Below, in pieces: positions 46,736 through 57,645 of a stretch of DNA of 64,000 bases (within the stretch, counting starts at the first letter, position 1; each line of letters starts with the position of its first letter). Source of the DNA: Carettochelys insculpta (lineage: Eukaryota > Chordata > Testudines > Carettochelyidae); contig NC_134137.1 of NCBI RefSeq assembly GCF_033958435.1, positions 227,953,501 through 228,017,500 on the forward strand, written 5' to 3'. A program made the translations under genes and the position numbers. The notes beneath the pieces are model-generated. The model saw only the letters and a list, made by a program, of their open reading frames with translations. It was not told the origin of the DNA and did not search any database.

Positions 46736-47742
46736 ATTTGTTTTCATATTGTCCCATTGTTGCATAAAGCAGAACATGGTTTGCCCCCAGTCTTGGTAGG
46801 CTTTTTGGCAGGCCAGAGCCACCTGCCTAGAGAGTCTCTAGCTCTGCTCCGCCTGTTGAGTGTCAGCCATCTCCACACTTTGATTGCTGCAGGTCTTGGG
46901 AACTGTAGAGTGCACACAATAAAAAGTCAGTACAGGCTGGGCTTTGGTTAACTTTTTCACATCTCTTCTGTGGAGACGATGTGCCTCCCCACCTAGGCTG
47001 CCTTGAGTCCTCGCTGTGCAGAGATCCCAGAGGGGACAGAGCATCCTTCACAGAGTCTGGCAGACAGTACTGCAGAGCAGAGCCATCCTGTTCCCAAGTC
47101 TCTGTGGAGGAGGGGCGATCTAAGCATGAATATTCCCTTTGTGGGTTCAAGTTCGTGTGCTCTTTCTGTACATGAGAGACCACGTGCACTTTCATCCCTT
47201 TCTTCTTTTTTACTTTAAGGAAAACTCTGATATTAAAAAACAAAAGTAAAGTTACCAGGGTAGAGCACTTCATGTGTGTCTCTGTGTCACCACTTTGATA
47301 GATTAGAAGCAACTCTGAGAAATGCCTTTGTCTGGAGATTTATCAGTAGGTGTATCTTTGAGCCTCCATTACTTACTCATCACGTAGCTACTACTACTAC
47401 TCCGAAAAGTTCACTCTGGAGAGCCCTGGTAGCTAATGAGGTGGAACTGCCCCCTATCGCCTTCATTTGCTGCTCCTGGTGTTTTCCGCTGTCTGAGTGC
47501 TGGACTGTTAACACTGTCAGCATAGAAGTGCTGTCAGTAGTGCTCTGAAGCTCTTCAGAAAATGGCCTGCTTGCGTGGTTTTGTGTGCCCATCTTCTGTT
47601 CCTCCTAACCTTCATATGGTAATGACAGGACTGCGGGACAGATGGCAAATCTGTTACTTTGGCAGGTGCCAGCCACTTCATATTTGAAATCTTACATTTT
47701 CTTCCACTTGAAGTGGAAATAACCTGCATTCTAGTTGTAGAC

Positions 47743-49090
47743 CAGGGGTCGGCAATCCCTGGCACATGTACCATAGTTGGCATGCCAGCCACTTTCCAGT
47801 GGCACACAACAGGAGCTCAGCTCCACCCCTCCTCCCCCATGCAGCAGGCGAGCAGAGAGGGATGGGTGACCCCATCCCCTGATCCAGCTGGAGGGGAAGG
47901 CACAGTGCTTGTGCCACCCCCCTCACTTCCTGCTCTGTCCATGTGGAGCAGAAAGCTTGGTAAGTTGGAGGGGTGCTGGCGGGGGGTGAGGCTGCCGGCA
48001 GGATGGGGAGCATTTTGGGGGGAGGGCGCAGCTATGGGCAGGTTGGAGGGGGGTTCTGGGGATGAAGCTGTGAGGCTTGCCGACACGTTGGGGTGGGTGG
48101 AGGGTTCTGGGTATGCAGGTGTGGGTCTGCTGCAGGGCTACCCCCTAGTTGGCTCCCCTCCCCAAGGGGCTGCCGGTGGGGCACCCCCAGACTCAGAGTC
48201 TGTAGGGGCTGCCCTGGCTGGGAGCTCCATACTCCGACCTGTTTCCCAGGGTTGTCCCGGCTGGCATCTGTGAAGATTGCCGGTAGGGCACCCTGGACCA
48301 GTGTGCAGCCTGTCGCAGACAGCTTCCCTGCCCCTGTGGGGTTCCCGTGGTTGTGGGAGCTGCTCTGGCCAGGGTCTGCGGGGGTGCTGGTGGGGGAGCT
48401 CCATGCCTCAGCCAGCTTCCTGCTACTGTGGGGTCTGTGAGGGCTCCATGACCTGGCAAGGGGCTGCCCCTGGCAGTGTTCCTTCAGCTGCAGGGCTGCT
48501 GGTGGGGGTCTGTGCCACAGCTGGGCTCCCCACTGTTTCCTCACTGTGGGGCTCCCATCTGGGACTTTGCAGTCCCCCTGGGGCTCCCCAGAGCAGGCTG
48601 CCAGCAGGGTGCCCTGCCACCAGCAGGGCTTTGCTCAGGCATACATAGCTGGAGCTCTCTGGTCCAGCAACATTCATTGTCTGTCGCATGAGGGATGTCG
48701 CTGGACGAGAGCGTTTCAATCTGGACTTTAACAGTGGATGCTTCCCTATTGTTTACTGACTCAGTCCAGTAAGTAAACAGTAAGAAAGTAAGAGAGGGGG
48801 TGGGGGCAAAGCAGGATCCTGGCGGGGTGGGGGCTGGCTCAGCAACCACTTCTGGGCATGCGCCACTTGCCCACTCTGCTGCCCTGAACCCCCACACCCT
48901 GGAGTCTGAGGGGCTCTATAAAATGCCAGTGTAAACAGGCTGCCAGAGCTGTTAAACTATGCCCCTTGTGAAGGTGGTTCACCAAAAGTGCTGGGAAACA
49001 TTCCTCCCATTGCTGGTGGCATGACCACATTGCTGCAATACAGCCCTGCTGCAGCAGCATTTTAAATTTACAAGTGTAGCCAAAGCCTAA
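47743..49090. repeat. GC-rich composite repeat with hAT-like left end
   Basis: The left boundary AGACCAGGGGTCGGCAATCC is hAT-like. 47990-48640 is a degenerate tandem repeat (GGGGGTGCTGGTGGGGGAGC and similar). The right part (48925-49090) ends AAGTGTAGCCAAAGCCTAAG, like the end of a different MITE family. Long open frames on both strands here are compositional. Internal boundaries uncertain. Confidence 0.5.
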
Positions 49091-51686
49091 GATTCTTTTC
49101 CTTCTTTCTATCTGTAACTCTGAATAGATTATAGTAATGCTGCATTGGGAGGTGTGTGTACTTCCCTAGCTGTGCTAAGTAGAGATTACTTGAATCTGCC
49201 TCTTCTTCTGTGGTACTTGTGCTAATTCTTTTAATTCTACATCTTAAGGGCTTGAACTAGTATACTTGAACTGATGCATCAGTGAGAGTTGCCAAAATGA
49301 ACTGTTTATGAATAGTGTAATTAACTCATCTGGCACCCACAGGCAGATAACAGTGAATTTTCATTTCAGTAAATCCTATGAAAAGTTTTTAATAGAAAAA
49401 CTTATTCTGGCCATCAGTCTGGAATTACTCAAGTTTTTTTAAGTTTAAGTTGCTTGGTGTTTCTTGTCTGAGCTTTTCAGATTTTCTTTCAGAAATAGAT
49501 CACATTTGAGTCAGATCTGCTCCAAACTCATCCTGCATCTCTTCCTTTCATTTTTTGTAGGCACTCTTGATAGCATAACCACTATAAGAAACTCCTTACA
49601 GGGCCTGTATTTTACATTCAACAAATAGTTTGAAATGCCAGGATAATTTTCTGTAGTTGCTTTGGGCCATGATTTCCGTTACATGACTTCTAAAAGCTTA
49701 GGGTCTATCTCCATCTCGACCAGTTTCTGCTCATAAATGTATTTGTGACACCGTTGACAGCTTCAAAAAATCTGAGTGTTTCTTTTTCAATCTGAGCTTA
49801 ATTGTGTTTTAGTTAGCACGTTGGAAGCACATCAGACTGGGCAATCTTCTCAAAACAGGAGTCTAAATCTGTGGGGATGTGCATCAGCTGAAATATTAGG
49901 CTCTCCGTTAATGTACAAATATAGCACTACCAGTCCTGAGAGATTTTGAATGACACGTGATCCAAAAGGCAGCTTCTGAGAACAGCTATCATACTGGGCC
50001 CTACTGGTGAGAGAGGCACTGACTGCTCTGGTTCTCTTCCACCAGTCTTTGCACTGCTCTAAAGACTAGGAGGGCAGTGAACATCTGGATGGTGCTAGAG
50101 GGATGCAGAAGTGAATATGCCCAGAGGCAAACACTTAGGCACTGAACAAGTTTAGGAGCCCGCAGAGCGAGGCAGCAGCTGAGCAGGAGTTCTGTGGATC
50201 ATGCTGGGGCCTAGAACTGGTATTTAGGTGCTTAAGTATCTCTGTAGGTCTCTAGCTCTCTCCTGTTTGAAGTGAGTTAGTCCTAGATGTCAGATAAATG
50301 CCTCTAAAGAGAAAATGTTGTACCTGTTAGAGCAAATCACTTTTCACCAAAAAGTCAAAAAAAACATTCCATGGAAGGCTGTTCCAGCACCTTCTACCAG
50401 GGCTTTGCCTCCCTGTGCCCGATTTCAAACTATCCCAGTGTGAGAACCGGACTGTATATCCCATACAGTGTTCTCCAATGGAGCATAAACACTTCCAACA
50501 TTGTGCACTTCACCCTGCTGGATTGTATCTTTCCTTAGTTCTGGAGATGTTGTGAAAGTGTTTTAACTGTAAATGGGAAGACAGACAAATTTGTCCCATT
50601 CCTTCCTGCCTCCTCTTTGAAAGTACGTGCATGATTACATGGGAGTTATTCACAGAGAAAGGGAGAGTCCATGGCACAAATACTGACAGTATTACTACTG
50701 AATTGGCTCTAAGTTAAAAAAAAAACAAACACATGAGGGGTTTTGTTGTTCTTGATCTCTTGGTATGAAAATAGTTTCTCAGTGTGGTTCTTCTCATTTG
50801 AGTTAAAAATGACCTTGTTAGCTGTGTAGAAAGCTCAGGTCGATATCACATTTCCTTTGCTTTTAAAGTAAACAAAAATAAAAAAAATTTACTATCAGAC
50901 AGTTTATATGATGTCTGCTTAATTGTAATACAAATTACTATCTGTCTTGTTCCCAAGTGAAGATTGCATGGAACACCCTAGATCTGGCTGAACAGAGACT
51001 GTTGTTTTGCACTGTGCATTGAGGCTTTTCTTTTGCAATCGTTTCAGTTGCTAGCTATCAATTATGTGAAGCAGAAGTTGTTTTCCAATATCTAAAGTAA
51101 TTTTGACATGTTTTAAAAGTGATGTGGGCAGATCCAAGCGTGTCTATAGTTCCAGTTAACATGGCTCACGGAGCAGTATGAACAGCCTTGCAAATCTTCA
51201 CTTTATTTCTGTGGATGCAGATATCTGTGGACCATGTTTGTGGGATTGTGGATTGGGCGTGGATACAAATTTTATGTCTGTGCAGACCTCTAGCAATATG
51301 CACACAGGGGAGAACTTATATGGAACTGCTTGCATTTTTTGATGTTAACATTATGCAAGTGGAGCCATTCCAAATGCAAGATATTTCAAAGTTACTGTAC
51401 TTAAATAATTATTGTACAAACAAATATGCTGGGTAGGGAACCCGTCAGAGTCAAAATTCCATTTTAAAATGCTGTAGGTTGCAGGCTTCAGGAAACAAAA
51501 GGAGATATGAATGAACTGATAACTTTATTTACTGAAGTGCTTTTTATAACTCTCCTTGCCCTGAAGTCATGTTACATGGAAAACTTACCACAAATCCTTC
51601 CTGACATACAAATTGCATCATATATAAATAGAAAGTGCTTCAAGACAAGGAGATATTTTAGGACTCTGATAAGCCGTTTCAATTAT
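49091..51686. other. Intronic stretch before the Gypsy element
   Basis: No exon, no clear transposon. Short open frames (for example 51188-51436 and 51507-51926 on +, the latter running into the LTR) are not supported. Confidence 0.5.
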
Positions 51687-51691
51687 ATAAG

Positions 51692-52084
51692 TGTGATGGG
51701 GTTCTGGGGTCCCCCAAGCTCTGCACCCTGTCCGCAGGCAAAAAAGTCTCTCACTCAGCAGGAGAACGGGTTTATTAGCCGACAGGACACAGCATCGTAC
51801 AGAGGAGTCAGTGCAGCAGGCAGAGACAGCCAGTCCAATCCATGCTGGGGAGAGGAGGCCCCGAGGGGCCCCCAGAGCCGGGGCCTTGCCCCCTCCTTGG
51901 TCTCTCTTTCCCTCAGCCCAGACTAACTTCCAACTCCCAGTTCCAATTCAAACCCCTCAGGCTCCACCTCCTCCTTTGTCTACAGTACAAAGGTGTTAGC
52001 TGGTCATCAAGGTTACCCTCAGCAGGAGCCCCACACCCTCTGGGAGCCACACACACACACACAGGTATCCCCCACTCCATCACA
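51692..52084 (-). repeat. 3' LTR of the Gypsy element
   Basis: 393 bp, bounded by TGTGATGGGG and CCATCACA on the + strand. It appears base-for-base identical to 55329-55721, including the (CA)n run near its right end. On the element's own strand it contains AATAAA (complement of tttatt at 51771-51776), a plausible polyadenylation signal. Confidence 0.93.
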
Positions 52085-52101
52085 TCTCTCCCCCCTTCCA
52101 G
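52085..52101 (-). promoter_or_regulatory. Polypurine tract of the Gypsy element
   Basis: Directly next to the 3' LTR. On the - strand it reads CTGGAAGGGGGGAGAGA, a purine run suited to plus-strand priming. Confidence 0.8.
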
Positions 52102-52119
52102 ACCGAACTGAGCGGGGTC

Positions 52120-52300
52120 ACTCAACTGGTGACCTGGGGAAATTCGGGGCTCTCCCCTTGTGACAGGGCATCGGCTGTACCCTCTGTTCTCCCCTCGATG
52201 TGCACCACCTCCACGTCATAGTCCTGCTGGGGGAGGCTCCAAGTCAGGAGCTTGGTCTTGGCCCTTTTCATGTGATGCAGCCGGGCAAGTCCCTTTAGTT
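52120..52300 (-). pseudogene. RNase H C-terminal tail of the Gypsy Pol
   Basis: In a frame different from the SCAN-like ORF, the - strand reads KTKLLTWSLPQQDYDVEVVH, then IEGRTEGTADALSQGESPEF, then a stop. The D-Y-D-x-x-V-V-H and A-D-A-L-S words are the standard end of Ty3/Gypsy RNase H. The stop lies less than 20 bp before the polypurine tract, so no integrase follows it. Confidence 0.75.
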
Positions 52301-52443
52301 CCCTTGGGTCGGTCGGTCTCCCTGCTTCGGCCCCGGTCCGTCAGCCACGTTCTCAAGTCAGGCGGCAAGAGCCCATACAGATGCTGCAGCACCAACAGAT
52401 CAAACAGGTCTTTTGTGGTCTGGGTCCTGCCCTGTCTGCCCAC
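52216..52443 (-). pseudogene. SCAN-like Gag (capsid) fragment
   Basis: The 75-codon stretch includes DLFDLLVLQHLYGLLPP and DLRTWLTDRG, resembling the helical SCAN/capsid C-terminal domain of Gmr1-like Gypsy Gag. Upstream sequence in another frame does not extend the domain. The frame runs into sequence that, read one base over, becomes the RNase H tail, so this is a deletion junction rather than an intact Gag. Confidence 0.6.
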
Positions 52444-53405
52444 CAGTCCATACAGCTGCTCCAGCCAATGTCTGGAATTCAGTTACAGTCCAGTAACGGA
52501 AGGTACAAATGCTTCCACCCTTGGCATTTAGCCAGACCACCACAATGGCTGTGTGCCTCAGTTTCCCCTTCCATGCCACACAATAGGTTTGGAATGTTCC
52601 TTCTCATGTCAGAGGTTGCAAGACTAGTTACAGGGAACAATGGTGACATTTTAGAGTTACAGACTCCTTCAACATACAATTCATGCTTCTACATCAATGT
52701 CATCATGTCACATGGCTCTTTCCAAACATTCAGTGCATGGTACAATTCTACAGCTTTTGGTAGCAGCACCCCTTGGTTACAGCAGTCAGCGTGAGTAACA
52801 GAACAAACCCATTGCAACTGTAGTACATTTACGTTGCTCTTTGGTAGACCACAACTTTTGTGTAACCTCCTTGAGAATCTGGTATTTTGGGGCTAAATGG
52901 CTGAGGCCTTTCTTAGCACCATCAAGTTCTAATCTTCTCCCTTGCTCCCTGGGGTGGAAATTTGATCTCTCTGGCTGTGCCCTCCCTTTTAACAAGAGCT
53001 GGGCCATTGATGATCTCAGGGAGACGGCCCCCTTCCAGCCAGTCTGGAAATTTACAAACCAAACTGCTTTCTGAGAGTTGTTTTGTGAGTCCCAGACGCA
53101 GAATCCACATGAAGGAATCCCTGTTTATCCCTTACTGGCCCACCAGGCCCACAGCTCCTTTGTCCTTTTACCTCCAACTACTGCCTCCCCGTGGAATCAG
53201 AATTGGAGTCCAGTGTGAGAATATAAGTGTTTCCACCATCTGGAGATGGGGAATTGCTGAACCTCTCCTGCATCCTACAGAGACTGATTGTGCAGCTGTT
53301 TTATTTGGTTCTCACAGGGCTGCTCACATTCCCTGATAGTTTTCACTTTACTTGCACCAACTTCCAATTCCTGAGAAACTTTTACACTGCCTGCTTTGGA
53401 CTCTT

Positions 53406-54446
53406 CTAGAGCACAGCCAGTGGTTTCACACTCAGGCAGGTCCTGGCCATCAGGAGCTGAAACAAACTTCTCCCCAGGCAAAGGGCTGCTCTGGTGCTTA
53501 CCAACAAGCACCTCTCCTGTTCACTCTCCTCCACCTCACTCCCATTTTCTGCAGTCCCCACAGACGGGTCAGGAAAAGTTTCAGGGAAATTCTCTTCCTC
53601 AAGAGCTCCCCCAAACAATAACTCACCCCTGTCTGCCTCCACAGGGGCACTGCTCCCTTGAGCCACAACCAGCTCCTGTGTTTCACCTACACCCCGGATC
53701 ACTTCTGGCCCATCAGGCAGATTCCCATGTAATCCCCCTCCAGGCAGACAGCCAGTACCACCAGACAGAAGGTCAGGGTCCCTTTCCTCCCTTCTGCTAC
53801 CAGCTCCTTTATCTTCATCAGTCAGCGTAACTCCATTGCCCATCTGTTCTTGTGTCCTGGCGAGAGGATGACTCTGGTAGGACAGAGTCCTCTCACCCCC
53901 TCCCAGTAACACCTCAGCATCAGGCAAAGAACAAGTACCAGAATCGTCTGGTCTCTGGGATTCCCTGATGATCCTAACTGGATTAGACCAAGTTAAAGCA
54001 TCATCCCCCCTGAGAGACACAGAGGCAGGCCCACTTCCCATCTGGGCTTCAGCTGCCCTCAGATCCAGCTCTGGGATCTTGGCTCCATCTCGAGCCCCCA
54101 CAGGCTCAGGCAAAGGATTCACTTCCCCAGAAGCAGAAGCACTTTTCTTGCACCAAGGACCAGTGTCCTTAGCAGGGATACCACTGCCCATCCCAGAGCC
54201 ATTCCCTCTGCTCCAGCCCCCATGGCTGGATTCAGAGACACACCTGGAATGCTCTTTTCTGGTGGATCCTTCTCCAGCCGCCCCAGGCTGGGGAATCTTC
54301 CTCAGACAATGGGCTAGTTTCTTCATTGGCACCTTTTCCAAACGCAGGCTCTGCTCTCTCCCCAGGCTGCTGCTGCTGTTCAACACAGACAGACAATGGG
54401 AGACACTCTCTCCTTTGTCCCAGCCCCCCGGCTGGTCTCCACACAC
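53406..54446 (-). CDS. Unassigned 346-residue ORF inside the Gypsy element
   Basis: Open for 346 codons on the element's coding strand, starting MCGDQPGGWDKGESVSHC. It is rich in Gly, Ser and Glu, with acidic patches such as SEVEESEQE. No CCHC zinc knuckle, aspartic protease motif or polymerase motif is visible. It lies after the primer-binding site and before the SCAN-like segment. It could be a Gag/Pol linker left after deletion, or filler captured by the non-autonomous element. The start codon choice is arbitrary. The open frame may persist only because the insertion is recent. Confidence 0.45.
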   Translation of the reverse strand: MCGDQPGGWDKGESVSHCLSVLNSSSSLGREQSLRLEKVPMKKLAHCLRKIPQPGAAGEGSTRKEHSRCVSESSHGGWSRGNGSGMGSGIPAKDTGPWCKKSASASGEVNPLPEPVGARDGAKIPELDLRAAEAQMGSGPASVSLRGDDALTWSNPVRIIRESQRPDDSGTCSLPDAEVLLGGGERTLSYQSHPLARTQEQMGNGVTLTDEDKGAGSRREERDPDLLSGGTGCLPGGGLHGNLPDGPEVIRGVGETQELVVAQGSSAPVEADRGELLFGGALEEENFPETFPDPSVGTAENGSEVEESEQERCLLVSTRAALCLGRSLFQLLMARTCLSVKPLAVL

Positions 54447-54899
54447 ACACAGAAGGTGGAGCAGCTTCTCTCACAGACAACTTGCCATTCTCAGTGGACA
54501 AGCTGCTTTCCTGCACAGACACACAGGCACCTTCCTCCGCCCAGGCCTGGAAAACTCTTCGCAGGTCTGTCTTGGCCACTAGTAGATGATGGGTTGGAAT
54601 CGCTCCTTCCCTCCTTGAGCTGTGGCAGGCCACTCGGTTCAGAGCTCCAGGCAGTCCAGGGTTCCCTGCCCCAATCCGGGCTCACCTCTGCAGGATTTTC
54701 CTTAACCCTCAGCTCTGCCACTGCACATCCACGCTGCCTTGTCCAGCTTCTTTAATCTCGATTCAGTTTCCAGGTGCTGCCACTTCACAGCGGAGTTGCT
54801 CAGCGTGGTTGCAGGCTCTCAGGCTGATGCCCTCTGCACCCCACGATTCCTGGAAGAATCCCTTCAGTCTGCCAGGCTCCTTGCGGGTCACAAGCTGCC

Positions 54900-55205
54900 C
54901 AGGGTTAGGCCGTAGGCCCCTCCACCCTCTGGGACCGACTCCAACAGACTCCCAGCGGAACCCCTTCTTCAGTGTGACACCCGCTCTCAGGGACCATGAG
55001 CACACTGTCTTGGGAAGAACTCATTCAGCGTCAGCCTCCTCAGGGGTCACTTGTTCCTGGGGGTTGGGCTCTCGGCCCCTCCACCTTCTGGGACCGACTC
55101 CAACAGATTCCCAGGAGTAACCCCTCCTCGGGTGTGACACCCCCTCTCGAGGACCACGACCGCAGTTGCTTGGGTTCGGCCGCAGGCCCCTCCACCTTGG
55201 GGAGC
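54900..55205 (-). repeat. Degenerate tandem repeat in the Gypsy 5' leader
   Basis: Three related units carry CCCCTCCACC followed in two of them by GGGACCGACTCCAACAGA (near 54917, 55077 and, partial, 55187). Spacing is about 160 bp and then 110 bp. It sits between the primer-binding site and the 346-residue ORF. Confidence 0.7.
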
Positions 55206-55309
55206 TGCACCTCACTGCCCGTCAGCACACCAGGGTCTCGCAGGCCCCTCTTCTTCTTCCGTGGCGCCGGTCACTTACTACTGGATGCTCCATCCTCGGG
55301 GTGCAGAAC

Positions 55310-55327
55310 ATCCCACTTCTGACACCA
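55310..55327 (-). promoter_or_regulatory. Primer-binding site, tRNA-Leu type
   Basis: The + strand reads ATCCCACTTCTGACACCA, which is the 3' end of a tRNA-Leu (CAA-type acceptor/T arm) including CCA. It lies one base from the 5' LTR, the expected place for initiating minus-strand DNA synthesis. Confidence 0.85.
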
Positions 55328-55328
55328 G

Positions 55329-55721
55329 TGTGATGGGGTTCTGGGGTCCCCCAAGCTCTGCACCCTGTCCGCAGGCAAAAAAGTCTCTCACTCAGCAGGA
55401 GAACGGGTTTATTAGCCGACAGGACACAGCATCGTACAGAGGAGTCAGTGCAGCAGGCAGAGACAGCCAGTCCAATCCATGCTGGGGAGAGGAGGCCCCG
55501 AGGGGCCCCCAGAGCCGGGGCCTTGCCCCCTCCTTGGTCTCTCTTTCCCTCAGCCCAGACTAACTTCCAACTCCCAGTTCCAATTCAAACCCCTCAGGCT
55601 CCACCTCCTCCTTTGTCTACAGTACAAAGGTGTTAGCTGGTCATCAAGGTTACCCTCAGCAGGAGCCCCACACCCTCTGGGAGCCACACACACACACACA
55701 GGTATCCCCCACTCCATCACA
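55329..55721 (-). repeat. 5' LTR of the Gypsy element
   Basis: 393 bp, apparently identical to 51692-52084. The right side is followed by the target duplication ATAAG at 55722-55726. In the element's orientation it would carry the promoter; no confident TATA box was assigned. Confidence 0.93.
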
Positions 55722-56199
55722 ATAAGCGCTAAGTAGTTTGATATCTTTGAATTAAAGAAGGGCCCAGATCTCAACAGCCCACACGCTGGGAGTGTTTGAG
55801 ATCCAAATTCAGCTCAAGCTCGTAGTAGTTTGAATGTGAAAACACGTCAGTTGTGTATGTAGTGGCAAGTGATTCCTACAGCTGAACGTCAAATTCTCTG
55901 AAAACTAAATATGTGAGAATTTCTGATGGGGAATGTAGATCATGCAGTGAAAATGTTTCATTCTGTCTGTCTTCATAATAAGTGGGAATTTTGCTTTCCC
56001 AGTTCCTGGTTATTTTTAAAATAGACTGAACCAAAACCAGGCCTGTACCTACCCACACCCGGGCATTCTCAAGTGAAGGATCCAAATGGTCTGACTTCAG
56101 AGAGCCTGATTTTGCATCATTTCACACCAGTTTTATTTCAATAAACTCTGCTGCAATAGAATGACATCAGGATTCAACTTGTGTGACCTGTGGCAAATC

Positions 56200-57640
56200 A
56201 GGAGCAGAATCTCTGAACTAACTACTGAAGTTAGTTTGTGAGAGCCTCGTGACAACCTCACAAGATTGGGCCCTATATTAGTAGACAAAATTGCTCTGAT
56301 GTAGGAGATACTCCCTTAGTAGTGAGTTCACATCCTAAACAATATAACAGAGTGTGAAGTAGGGAACTGTCTGAGTCTATTCAGTAGGAGAATACTCACT
56401 ATGAAGTCCCAGTTAATTTTTCAGTGGTACTTGTTTGTGCTTAAAACAGCTCTTGCTGTTGTCTGGTGAATTGCTTTAACATGCAATGTAGCTTTAGTGT
56501 GGCACCAGTAAAATGTGTTTAGAGATGTTTCTTTAGCTAGATCTATGTGCAGCATTCTTAAATGTTTCACTGCCCTGTGGTGTCAGTTCCTATCCTTTTG
56601 CTCCTCTGTGTTGCTGAAGCATTGCCACCAATGGTTTGGTTCTGTCTCTGTCTACGTGATGGTACTGTATGGCAAGTCATGTTGGAAGATTCATTTTAGG
56701 ACTGTTTGTTTACACTGACTGTCAGAGATTTGTGTTGCTACACACAAAGGAAAAATGAGTTAATATTTGCACTGGCTTCCGTGAACTCAGAAGTTTGGCG
56801 CTTGGGATTTACAGAAGCGCCTACATGAGGAGCCTATGAACGTTTTCAGTTCCGTAACTTTGCTTCCAAAATACCCTGATTTTTATACAGAGCATTGGCT
56901 TCATAAGCAGACTTTATAAGCAGATCAATGTTATTTGCTAATTTAAAACTACACGCTATAAACATCTATAAATGAACCCCCAGTGTATTGACTATAAGGC
57001 TCTCTGATGGTGAATGTATACATTACAGCGTGAAGGTTCATCTTAGTCACTGGTCCTTCGTATCAAGTAATACTTTTGCTTTCACAATTCCTGGCTGTAA
57101 AAATTAAGGATTTTATGCTTGTTCATTAGTGTTTATGCCATTATTTTGACACACAATCACAATGTCACCTCCATGGAAGAGATGATTTATAGGGATATAT
57201 TCCCCTTTCAAAGCCATTGCTGAAGTTAATGAGAAGAGAAAGGAGAATATTTCCCTTAAGGTTCGTAACTCAGCAGCATACGCATTTTCATTACAATTCT
57301 TGTGTTTAAGACTGCGTGGGGGAGTGAGGAAACTGTACTGTTATTTCCACTAAGCCAAAGAGACTATCAAGCATTATTCATTTGAAGTTTGCGCCATAAA
57401 GATGGCAAGTTTGAGGTTTATTTCTATAAATTAAAGCCTGGGAAATGTTTCACTTGAATTGCCTTTTCCCAAAAAACGAATCAAACTTCCTTTTAAAGTC
57501 ACCAGTTCACAGCATCACGACCCCGTGTCAGGCAAGAAAACCGCACTAGGACTGTAACTGCTCGCGGCTGCTTTCATATAAATGTCATGATGATGGTTGG
57601 CTCAATTGTTCTTGTCCTTTTGCAATGCATGCATTTTTAT
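56200..57640. other. Repeat-poor intronic stretch upstream of the candidate exon
   Basis: No recognisable transposon, mixed composition, with scattered words such as TATAAATTAAAGCCTGGG. This could be conserved non-coding DNA, but conservation cannot be judged from one sequence. Confidence 0.4.
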
Positions 57641-57645
57641 GGCAG

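Larger units (their letters stand above)
51692..55721 (-). mobile_element. Young LTR retrotransposon, Gypsy (Gmr1-like), internally deleted
   Basis: A 4,030-bp element with two 393-bp direct LTRs that begin TG and end CA, flanked by a perfect 5-bp target duplication ATAAG (51687-51691 and 55722-55726). Read on the - strand: 5' LTR 55329-55721, primer-binding site 55310-55327, a 346-residue ORF, a SCAN-like Gag piece, the tail of an RNase H domain, a polypurine tract, and the 3' LTR 51692-52084. Nothing resembling protease, integrase or the reverse transcriptase core was recognised in the 3.2-kb interior, so it is probably mobilised in trans. RNase H ends just before the 3' LTR, and a SCAN-like Gag is present. 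Both fit the Gmr1-like Gypsy group, in which integrase precedes reverse transcriptase. It lies antisense to the host gene. Confidence 0.88.

Noticed and set aside
47389..47404. (CTA)n short run
   Set aside because: Only about five units; too short to be useful as a microsatellite call.
47659..48720. ORFs up to 204 codons on both strands
   Set aside because: Degenerate GC-rich tandem repeat; overlapping frames of equal quality on both strands are not genes.
51507..51926. 139-codon ORF running into the LTR
   Set aside because: Crosses the LTR insertion boundary at 51692; the LTR part repeats exactly at 55329 onward, so it is not a host gene.
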